Part shown: positions 29,827 through 40,400 of the stretch, piece by piece | How positions within the stretch are numbered: position 1 is the stretch's first letter | Layout: each line of letters starts with the position of its first letter | Source of the DNA: Ahrensia sp. R2A130 | GTDB lineage: Bacteria; Pseudomonadota; Alphaproteobacteria; Rhizobiales; Rhizobiaceae | Assembly: GCF_000179775.1 (NCBI RefSeq) | Contig: NZ_AEEB01000001.1 | Coordinates: 62,001-126,000, forward strand | Length of the DNA stretch: 64,000 bases | Reading direction: 5' to 3' | Notes under the pieces: generated by a model | What the model saw: only the letters and a program-made list of their open reading frames with translations | Told to the model about the DNA's origin: nothing | The model's database searches: none | Translations under genes and position numbers: made by a program

Positions 29827-30978
29827 ATGGGTTACGATATCGAAGCATTGAACGACGTGTTGCAGCCTGTCGGTTCTGCACGCGGCCTGCCCAACGACTT
29901 CTACACCGAGCAATCGACATATGATGCCGAGCGCGAAGCTGTCTTCTTCGCTAATTGGGCAGCGATTGGTTTTGGCATGGACGTGCCCGAAGAGGCGGAT
30001 GCGAAGCCTGTCGAATTTCTCGGATTACCACTGCTGCTGGTGCGCGGACGCGACGGGCAGGTTCGGGTTTTCCAGAATACCTGTCGCCATCGTGGGATGA
30101 TTTTGATCGACGAGCCGAAGAAGGTGAGGGGCGTAATACGCTGCCCCTACCATTCATGGTGTTACGATCTTACGGGTAAGTTGAAGACGACGCCCCATGT
30201 CGGTGGGCCGGGGCAGAACACTCACGACGACATTGATCGTGATGATCTGGGCCTAATCGAGATCCGCAGCCACGTCTGGCAGGATATTATCTTCATCAAT
30301 GTTTCAGGTCAGGCACCGCCATTCGAAGAAGCTGCGTCGGGCGTGTTGGAGCGGTGGAAGGAATTCGAACGTCCAGCGCATTTCGGTGGTGCTGAATCTG
30401 CCTTTGAGTTGGAAGTGAACTCCAACTGGAAACTCGCGGTGGAGAACTATTGCGAGAGCTATCATCTGCCTTGGATACACCCCGGTCTGAACGCCTATTC
30501 CAAGCTGGAAGACCACTACCACATCATGAAAGCTGGTGAATTCTCCGGGCAGGGTACTCGGGTCTACAATCCCGATTTGTCGAAGGATCAGGCTTTTACA
30601 AATTATCCCGATCTTTCCAAAAAATGGGCAAAACAAGCGGAATATATCTCGCTTTTCCCAAATGTTCTGTTGGGCGTTCATCGCGATCATCGTTTTGCAA
30701 TCGTGCTCGTGCCGCAGGGGATGGATCGCACGGTGGAACGCATTTCGCTGTATTATGCCGATGAAAAAATGACCGGTCCGGACTTTGCTGACCTGCGTGC
30801 GAAGCACGCGGCGCAATGGAAGGAGGTTTTTGAGGAGGACATTTTCGTTGTCGAAGGCATGCAGGCCGGACGGCATGGACGATTCTTTGATGGCGGCAAG
30901 TTCTCACCTGCCATGGATGAACCCACATGGATGTTCCACCACTGGATTGCTTCGCAGATGGTGGCGGCTGCGACCTGA
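29827..30978 (+). CDS. Rieske-type aromatic ring-hydroxylating oxygenase, alpha subunit
   Basis: A 383-residue oxygenase component. The Rieske [2Fe-2S] ligands are Cys86-x-His88 and Cys106-x2-His109 (NTCRHRGM, CPYHSWCYD). The catalytic iron domain has ENYCESYHLPWIHPG with His213 and His218. The family covers ring dioxygenases, choline monooxygenase, carnitine monooxygenase and stachydrine demethylases. The compact size and the HxxxxH spacing would fit a quaternary-amine oxygenase as well as an aromatic one. No ferredoxin reductase gene is adjacent. The start at 29827 has AGGAG upstream. Confidence 0.85.
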   Translation: MGYDIEALNDVLQPVGSARGLPNDFYTEQSTYDAEREAVFFANWAAIGFGMDVPEEADAKPVEFLGLPLLLVRGRDGQVRVFQNTCRHRGMILIDEPKKVRGVIRCPYHSWCYDLTGKLKTTPHVGGPGQNTHDDIDRDDLGLIEIRSHVWQDIIFINVSGQAPPFEEAASGVLERWKEFERPAHFGGAESAFELEVNSNWKLAVENYCESYHLPWIHPGLNAYSKLEDHYHIMKAGEFSGQGTRVYNPDLSKDQAFTNYPDLSKKWAKQAEYISLFPNVLLGVHRDHRFAIVLVPQGMDRTVERISLYYADEKMTGPDFADLRAKHAAQWKEVFEEDIFVVEGMQAGRHGRFFDGGKFSPAMDEPTWMFHHWIASQMVAAAT

Positions 30979-30989
30979 AAGGCGAGCGG

Positions 30990-31217
30990 GTGACCGATAC
31001 TGAACTGGATGCCGCTATCCTGCAGGCCCATGCTGCAAGTGACGCGGAGCAGTTGGCACGGCTGTATCTTGATGCATCCAAACGCAAGCAGGCGCAGGGC
31101 GATGAGGAAGCGCAGGTATTTCTCATGGTTCAAGCCTACGTTTTCGCCTTGGAATGCGGTTCACCAATTGCCGAACAATTGTATTCATCGCTGAAAGCGT
31201 ATGGCCGGGAGGCGTGA
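30990..31217 (+). CDS. Small helical protein of unknown function
   Basis: A 75-residue, Ala/Glu/Leu-rich protein likely to be all helical (TELDAAILQAHAASDAEQLARLYLDASKRK ... FALECGSPIAEQLYSSLKAYGRE). I do not recognise a named family. The start is GTG at 30990, 12 bases after the oxygenase stop, with an AAAGGCGAG stretch upstream. Its tight coupling suggests it works with, or is made together with, the oxygenase. The pattern resembles a tetratricopeptide-type hairpin, but it is too short to be sure. Confidence 0.7.
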   Translation: MTDTELDAAILQAHAASDAEQLARLYLDASKRKQAQGDEEAQVFLMVQAYVFALECGSPIAEQLYSSLKAYGREA

Positions 31218-31296
31218 AGTACGCTTCGCCTTTGCCTCAAAATGTCTGAAATTGTGGCACGATTGGCCAAGCACACGGCCAGTCTATGGCATCGAA

Positions 31297-31312
31297 TTAA
31301 CATCATGCTAAC
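31297..31312 (+). promoter_or_regulatory. CtrA-like half-site pair before the giant gene
   Basis: TTAA, seven bases, CTAAC at 31297-31312 differs from the CtrA consensus TTAA-N7-TTAAC by one base. It lies about 125 bases before the giant gene start. A similar pair precedes the tolC-like gene of the same cluster. Eye-level match only. Confidence 0.3.
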
Positions 31313-31434
31313 CATAACCACCCAAAGCTGAGGGGGGCTGCTGCGCCGGAATTCCATTCCGGTGCATCGGCATTTCAAGGTCGGGCGTGTTTTGCGCGCT
31401 CGATCCTTACGGGCTCAGTTGCGGAAATCAGAGT

Positions 31435-34400
31435 ATGACCTCCACGTTTCAGTCGATCTTCAAGCGATCAAGTCACGGCCAAACAAAGCTGGAAATGCCA
31501 GCTGCGGACAAGCCCATGATGCGGGTTCTGGAGCCACGAATTCTGTTGGACGCTGCTGCGGTGGAGACCGCGTTGGATATAGCGGGCCAAGCTGTTCACA
31601 ACCAACTGGCAGACGATTATCTGGCAAACACCGGCATGGTGGAACAGGCCGATAGTCTCGATATGATCGACGCGCCGCTAGCTGAACCGCTGGTTGTTGA
31701 CGAAGAGATAGCACTCAATTCAGAACCACGCCGCACCGACCACGAGATCGTTTTTATTGATGGAAGCCTGCCTGATATTGACGGGTTGCTCGCCTCCCTT
31801 GAGCCGGGTGTTGTGGTGCATGTGCTTGATCCCGAACAAGACGGTGTTCTGCAGATGGCGGAATTGCTGGAAGAAGAAACCGGCTTTGAAGCCATCCACA
31901 TTTTCTCCCATGGCGAACCGGGTGCTTTGCAGCTTGGTACGGCCACGCTGAACGCTGAAAGCACGTTGGGCATTCACCGTGGTGCACTCGCTGCGATCGG
32001 CGATGCGCTCACAGAAAATGGTGATCTGCTGATCTATGGCTGTAACTTCGGTCAAGGTGAAATCGGTCGTGAAGCGGCTGGCCGTTTGGCCTCTGTCACC
32101 GGCGCAGACATTGCCGCTTCAGACGATCTGACGGGTTCTGAATCACTCGCTGGCGACTGGGACTTGGAACTCGAACTGGGTGAGGTTGAAACGCAGGCTT
32201 GGAGTGCGCCGAACTGGAACCACATTCTTGATGGTTATACGCTTGAAGCTTCCACTCCGCCGACGGTAGGGCACCTTGATGGTGGCATCATCGGTACCGC
32301 GAACACGACTGCGCTTTGGGAAGGCGCTGCCATTTTTGACAAGGGCGGCCCGCAGGAGCAGGCCTACGATATTCAGGCAACGCTTGTCGGTCTGACGCCC
32401 AACACATTTGCCACGTTTGAAACAGCTGCATCGGGCGATGGTTCGATGGATGATTTCCGCGTGGTTGTGACCAACGTGAACCCAGAAACGCAGCCGGGCA
32501 TCCGTGAAGCCGGTTTTGTCACGATCCAGTGGCAGATCATTGATCCGGCAACGGGCGATCCTGCGCCTTTGGATGCCTTCGATATCGGTTTTGACGATTT
32601 GGAAGGGATCGCCGGACAACCCGCGGCTGGTGACACAATTATCGTGGATGCGACCGAATTGTGGAGCTACACCCGCGAGACCGGAAGCGACGTGGTGGTT
32701 ACCGACGATTTCGGTGATCTGGTTGCTAGAGGCACGCAAGCCGTCAATGGCTCGAATTCCAATATTTCGCTTTCTTTCCAAGAGAGTAATGCTTTTCTTG
32801 TGACCTATGGCTCCACCAGTCAGGTCGCAAACTTCGATGTTGATGGCGATGCTGCTCTCGCAGGTTTTGCGACGCCGGACACGCAGGCTACACAGTCGCT
32901 CGATTTAGATACGACACAGCCGGGTAATAGCCGTGTCGTTACCTACAACAATGTGTCGGGCGTCGATGTTCCTGTTTCTCTGGTTTCGCAAAATGTAGAG
33001 ATCTTCGAGTTCGATTCTGAAACTCTCGATGCTGTCACCATCAGACTGACGAACGCATATCTGGGCGACCGTATTAACTACGACGAAACCTTGCTCTCAA
33101 TGCTTGGTGAGTTTGGTATTACCGTTGATAGCGTCACCACTGGCGTTGCCACCATGGGCACTCCCGCTGTCATCGAAGTGACGTTGAGCGGTATTGCGCA
33201 GATTGCTGACTATGAAACCGCTTTGCAGTCGCTGACATTCGACAACAATGCTGATGATGTCGATCTCAACACCACCACTCCCCGCATCGTTGAATTCGAA
33301 CTGACGGACGGTGTCATTTCGACGACCGGCGTTCAGACACAAATCAACATTCAAACGCAGGGCGCAGCTCCAGTAGCTGCAGCCAACATTTACGTGGAAG
33401 ATGAAGATCAATCGATCATCACCGGCTTTGCAGACGGACTGCTGGGCAATGATGCAATCGTTGGCGGCGCAACGCTCACAATTACCGATGCGCGTGATAG
33501 TCTGAATGCCTCGATACCGATCAACGCGGTCGGTGCTCCTGCACCTGTAGTTCATACAACGCCCGGTGGTGCAGAGCTTACGCTTTATGCAGACGGCAGC
33601 TTCGAATACGTGCCGCCAGCACATGTCTCTGGTCGTGAAAGTATTGCCTATACTGTTAGTGGTGGCGGTGGGACGGATATGTCTTACGCGACATTCGACA
33701 TTCAGCCTGTGGTCGATGATGTTACCCTCGCGATAAGCCAGCCCACGCCGGTGACGGCAGAGGATGCTGCGACCGGTGCGATTTCGCTTACGGTATCGAC
33801 GCCGGATGTTTCGGAAACACAGATCATCTTTGCTGAGGATGTCCCTATTGGTGTCATCTTGACCGATGGCATCAACAGCTTCCGTTCCGGGATCGATGGG
33901 GAAGTGAATGTCGATATCACAAACTGGGACCGGTCGCAGATTCGGGCTTTGCCGGTGCAAAACGATGACCGCGATATTGAGATCGTGATTAGCGTTGAGA
34001 ACTACGAAATCGACGGTTCGGTGAGTTTTGACAGTCAGGTTGTCACTTTCGAAATCAATGCTGTTGCTGACGCGCCATTGCTGGAAGTCGATGAAATAAC
34101 AGCAAATGTCGACGCTACCGTCGCGTTGTTCGAGGTTATCAATCTGCAATTGTTTGACTTTGATGGATCGGAAGAATTTACGTCGATCGAGTTGAGCAAT
34201 TTGCCTGCCGGCTCAACGCTGTTCAGCGATAACGGGCCGATTGCCATTGTGGGCGGCACAGCTCAATTGCAGCAGATCGATATTTTCTCGCTTGCATTTA
34301 CGCCTCCACAAATCGGTGGTCCGGCGATCTATCTGCTGGAAATGTCGGCAACTTCATCCGAGGTTTCCCCGGAGAACGGAGTGGATGTTTCCAACGCCAG

Positions 34401-37400
34401 CGTTGGTCCGCTCGTTTTGCGCATTGATCTCAACAATGACGATGCCGCAGTCGTTGCCAATACCGATTCCGCTGAAACAGTGTCCAACGAGATGGTCAAC
34501 ATCGACGTGCTGGCCAACGACATCATTCCTGATGGTGGTGCGCAGGTGACTCATATCAATGGGATTCCCGTTACCCTTAACAACCCAATCGACCTTCCTG
34601 CAGGCCTGGGCAGCGTCACTGTAAACGCATTTAATCAGGTGCGGTACACGCCGGGGCCGAACGCATTTGGTGATGTCCTGTTCGAATACACAGCCAGAGA
34701 TGGTGACGATGATTCTGACGTCGCAACGGTGATTGTCGACGTTAAACCCATATGGGCCGTCACCGTAAACGGTACCGCTGTTGAAGGTGGAAATGCTGAC
34801 GTAACCATTGGTCTGACAGGCGCTGTGGGGCAGGGCGGAACTGTTAGCGTTGATGTTGGCACCATCGACAATACAGCCGACTCTACTGATTTCGACAATC
34901 TGACAACCGCCTTTGCAGACGCTATCGCGGCCGATGGGACGGGCGCTTATTTGTTTGATGGGACAACACTGAGCTATACCGCGCCGTCTATACCTTATGA
35001 AGTCGAAACCAACCCTGCATCAGGCGTATTCAATGACATTTCCGCGACGGCAACGGCGCTGAACCTTGGTAACGACGGCTTGGCCGTTCGTAGCCTCGGC
35101 TTTGATTTCGACTTTTTTGGCGACACCTTCGATGAAGCTTTCATCTCAGCCAACGGCTATCTGACATTCGGTAGCCCCTCTGCATCATCAGGCAATGTTG
35201 AACTGGACGGTTCTGCTCTTCTAGGTCGCCCGATCATTGCTCCGTTCTTCGATGATCTCGATCAGGGCGGCGGCAACGTTTATGCGGAGACTATCGGCAC
35301 CGAACCGGGCTCGCGTACATTTATTATTCAGTGGTCTGACGTGACGGCTGTGTCCGACGGACCGGCGACTGGCTCGTTCCAAGTGGTTCTCGTGGAGGCT
35401 ACAGGTCAGGTCATTTTCAACTATCAGGACGTTACGTTTGCTGGCAGCGCAGATGGTGGCGCAGGCGCAAGCATTGGCCTGCAAGGTTCAGGCGGCATCT
35501 TTAACAACGTGTCTCATAATGCTGCGACCGTTACCGATGGGATGTCGATCACGTTCAATCCGGCTGCCGTGCAGTCGCCAGGCCTATCGGTGCCTCTGGG
35601 TATCGTCGACGACCCTGATTTCGAATTTTCTGAAGATTTTCAAATCCGTCTTACCAACCCTACCAATGCCGCGTTGAGTTCAGATGCCGCTGCCACAGTG
35701 ACCATCGAAGCCAGTGACAACCAGGCACCGATTGCCAATGACGATGCAACAAGCACGCCAGAGACGACAGTGCGTTCGATCAACGTGCTGACCAACCCCG
35801 CTGGTGCTGACGTCGATCCTGAAGGCTTCGTGCTCGAGGTGTACTCCGTGGAAGGTCAGCTTCTAACTGACGGCAGCATGGTTACGCTTGCTTCTGGCGC
35901 AACCGTCACGATGTCACCGACGGGTTTGGCGCTCTACGATCCTAACGGTCAGTTTGACCATTTGGACGAGACGCAAAGCACAACCGATACCTTCACCTAT
36001 GTCATCGTTGATGGGTTGGGTGAACTGTCCGGTACCGCTACGGTTACGGTTACCATCACAGGTGTGAACACCAGAGCCGTGCTTGACCTTGAGGATGACG
36101 GGACAACGCCTGAACGCAATATCGGCGTGATTTATTTGCCAACCGATACGTCGATACCGATTGCTGCTGCAAATGCCTCTGTGTTTGACCCCGATGATGT
36201 CGAAGTTACTGGTCTGACAATGGAGTTTGGCGGCTTCCTTCAACCTGGTGATGAGATTCTCGCTATCGGTGCCACGCAGGTTCGCTTTGGCACACCGTCG
36301 GTACAATCGGTTTTCGTTGGTACCACTACGTTTGAGGTCTCCTATGATGGCGTCAACTCCATAGCGGTGACCAGGTCTGGAGGTGGGGTTTTGCCATCTG
36401 CCGACATGAACTCCTTCGTGCGGTTGATCCAGTATTCCAACGAATCTGCCACTGATCAGCGCGGCGACCGAACGGTTACTTTTGCAGTCAACGATGGCTC
36501 CGCGCCCGGTGCTGCGTCCGTAGTGACCATCAATGTGCGGGGCGACAATGAAGCGCCTACCGCGCGCGACGATTCCAATGGTGGTTTGCCCTACACGGTG
36601 CTGGAAGATGGCCAGCTGATCATTTCAGAGGTCGACCTTCTTGCAAATGATGACGACCCCGAAGGCGATACGCTGACTATTATCTCGGTCGATGGATTGC
36701 TGGATGGCACTGCCTACCTTGATGGTTTGGGCAATGTGGTTTTTGAACCTGCCGCGAACTTCTCCGGCATCACAGAATTCTCTTACACTATTGGCGACGG
36801 ATTTGGTGGCAGCGACACTGCCCGCGTGTCGATCAACGTCATTCCCGTGAACGATGCGCCCGATCTCGATCTCAACGGCGCAGGTGCGCTTGAAGATCAC
36901 GCTGATACCTATGTGGAAGACTTCGCACCCAGACCGCTGGTCGCCGCTGACGCCACGCTGTCAGATGTCGACAGCACGCAACTTGTTGGTTTGGAAATTG
37001 TCGTCAACAATGGCGAAATCGGTGACCGTATCGTTGCAGGTGCTTTGCCCGGCGGAATATCTGCAACCTTCTCGCCAACGGCTGCAACTACAGGCTTGCT
37101 TGCGCCAGGTTCGGTGACGATCACGTTGTCTGGTACGGCGTTAGCTGATGACTATCAAACTGCGTTGCGCGGTTTCGAGTTTTCGACGGTTTCTGATAAT
37201 CCGGTCGAAGGCGTACGCACGATCGTGGTTACCGCCAATGATGGTTTCGATGTTTCCGTTCAGCGGGTTAGCAGTCTAACCGTTCAAGGCACAAATGATG
37301 CGCCAGTGGCACTTGATGATACATTGGCAACAATCGACGAAGACACGACAGGCGTATACTCAACAGCAGATTTGCTGGCCAATGATAGCGATCCTGAAGG

Positions 37401-40400
37401 CGATTCACTGAACGTAATTAGTCTTGGTGCAGCGTCTAACGGCACGGTCACCTTGGTTGGTTCGCAGATCACATACGTGCCAAACCCTGATTTCTTTGGC
37501 CAGGATACCTTCACTTATCGCGTTTTGGACGGGCAGGGTGGTGAAGCCACGCGCACCGCCACGGTCAATGTGACCGCTATTAACGACGCGCCATTCCTCG
37601 ACCTGAACCGTATCGATGGCGGCGGCGTGGACTACGCCACGAGCTACCGCGAGAACGACGTCAGCATCGCTATCGTACACCCCAGCGTAGAGATCACAGA
37701 TGTTGATGATGCGCTCTTTGAGGGTGCTACGATTGTCTTGAGCGATGGTCAGATCGGCGATTTTTTGGCGGTCGGTACTTTGCCGTCTGCCATATCGGTG
37801 ACCATCACTCCGGCTGGTGCGTTGACGTCCGCGCAACCGGTGACAATCCAGCTTTCAGGTAGTGCCAGCGCCAGCGATTACGCTCTTGCTTTCCAAGCCA
37901 TCACTTATATGTCGACCTCCGACGCGCTGGTAGACGGGCAACGTAGTATCGAACTCCAAATCGATGATGGAGACGGCCCATCTCCAGTGGCGACCACCAC
38001 AATTGCGATTGTTGCGGTCAACGATGCTCCTGTGGCTGGCAACGACTCCGCTACCATATTAGAGGATGGAACCGCTCAGTTTACGATTGCTGAACTGCTG
38101 TCCAACGACGTTGATCTGGACAACGAACCTCTCACCATCATTGGTGTCGGTGCCGCGTCTATCGGCACGGTATCGCAGGCAGGCTCCACGTTCACATTCA
38201 CGCCGCCGGCAGATTATTTCGGTCCGGCAAGTTTCACATATACCGTGGAAGACGGTGCTGGCGTTACCAGCACGGCCACCGTCACTATTGATGTGACATC
38301 GGTAAACGACAGGCCTGTTGTGACTATCCAAGGTGCAATCGTCGGTTCCCCGAGCCAAGTGCCGTATGTGGAAAATGATCTGCCGGTTACGATTTTCGAC
38401 GGTCTGATTTCGATCAGCGATGTTGATGATACCGAGCTTGATGATCTCACGGTTACGCTATCGAATGCCTTTGTTGGCGACGCCATCACAGTCGGTGTTC
38501 TTCCCCTCGGCATCACCGCTGAAATCACACCGGTTGGGCCTGTGACTGCTGATGGCACAATCCAAGTTGTGTTGCGCGGACCTGCTCTGCTTTCCGAATT
38601 CGAGACCGCACTTCAGGCGCTGCAATTCGCTTCGAACTCTGACAACATCAACGAAGCGATCCGCCTGCTAGTCGTGCAGGGCAATGACGGTTCAGATAAC
38701 TCGCTGACCGCTGGTGGTCGTATTCTTGTAACCGCTGTCAATGATGCGCCGGTATCTGTTGCCGATACAGGACTGACCACCTTGGAAGATACGCCGCTGC
38801 TGCTGCTACCCGCTGACCTGCTTGCAAACGATACGGACGCTGAAGGCGATACGCTCTTCATATCTGCGGTCGGTGTTGCGACGAACGGAACCGTCGAACT
38901 TTTGCCGGATGGTAGCGTGCGTTTCACACCGCTGGCTGACTATTTTGGCCCAGCAACCTTCGCTTACACCGTGAGTGACGGGCAAGGGGGCACTGTGGAC
39001 GTGACAGCTGATCTCACCGTTCAGTCAGTCGATGATGCACCAACTCTCGATCTCGATACCGCACAGATTGGTACCGTCGATTTTGCAACGGCCTATCGTG
39101 AAAACGATCCCGGGGTTTCGATCGTCAGCGGTGCGTTGTCGGTCTTCGATCCGGATAGCCCGATGCTTGATAGCGCGACAATCGTGCTGACAAACGCGAG
39201 TATCGGAGATGTGCTAACAGTCGGCCCACTGCCCGTGGGAATGGCGTTTACCGCTTCGGAAACATTCCCTATCTCGGCTGCAGGCGCTGTGACGCTTACG
39301 ATCAGCGGGCCTGCCTCGGCTGCTGATTTTGAACTGGCACTTGCAGCGATCAGCTATTCTTCAGCGTCGGAAGACCCAAGCGAGGCGCAGCGCACGATTG
39401 TTATTCAGGTCAATGATGGCACCAGCGACTCACCCGTAGCGATCACCCGTATCGCAGTGGAAGCGGTGAACGACCAGCCGACTTCTGCAGGTGTTGCGCC
39501 ATTTGCAGCTACCGAAGATACGCAGCTGACCATTGAATTTTCTGACCTTCTGGCCACGATCAACGATCCTGAAGGTGACCCCGTGACCGTATTGAATGTT
39601 GGCCCTGCCACGAATGGCACGGTCACACTTTCAGGCGGCCAGGTCTTCTTCCAGCCGGACCCGGAATTCAGCGGTACGGCGAGCTTCGATTATGAGGTGA
39701 CGGACAATCTTTCAGCGCCGGTAACGCTCAGCGCGACCGTCGAGGTGGCTCCGGTCAATGACAGCCCGGAGATCGATCTCAACGGCGGTGCAATAGGTAC
39801 AGATACTTCCGCCAGTTATTCCGAGCAGGCACCGCAAGTGCCGCTGGTGACGGCTGATCTTGCGATTATCGATGTCGACGACCCGGACTTGGCTTCGGTT
39901 ACGGTTACTCTGACCAATGGTGAGGCCGGTGATCTGATCGAAGTCGGCGCATTGCCACCAAGCATTACGGTTGTCGGCGGCGCGCCCGCTGCTCTTGCCG
40001 CCGCCGGATCACTTGATCTCGTGTTGCAAGGTCCGGCAAGCCAGGCTGATTTTATGGCAGCGCTTCAAGCGTTGGGCTTCTCTAACGGCTCCGATCAAGT
40101 GGTCGAGGGCGTTCGTATCATTAGCTTTACGCTGAATGATGGTCAGATCGACTCCAACACTGCGTTGACGTCCATAGCGGTGACCGCCGTTAACGACGCG
40201 CCGATTGCTAATGATGACGGTGCGCCGGTGCCTCTTGCCGGTGTCGAAGATGTACCCCTTATCGTCCAGCCGTTGGGCAATGACGTGGACCCTGACGGTG
40301 ATGTGATCATCATCAGCGAGATTGACGGTTTCGGCATCGCGCCTGGTGGTTCTTTGAATATTGCAGGAGCTATTGTCGCTCTTGCCGCGGATGGCGTGAC

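Noticed and set aside
33097-34149. A 350-codon minus-strand frame inside the giant gene
   Set aside because: Composition is rich in Cys, Arg and His without motifs, and it is fully opposite a clear repeat protein.
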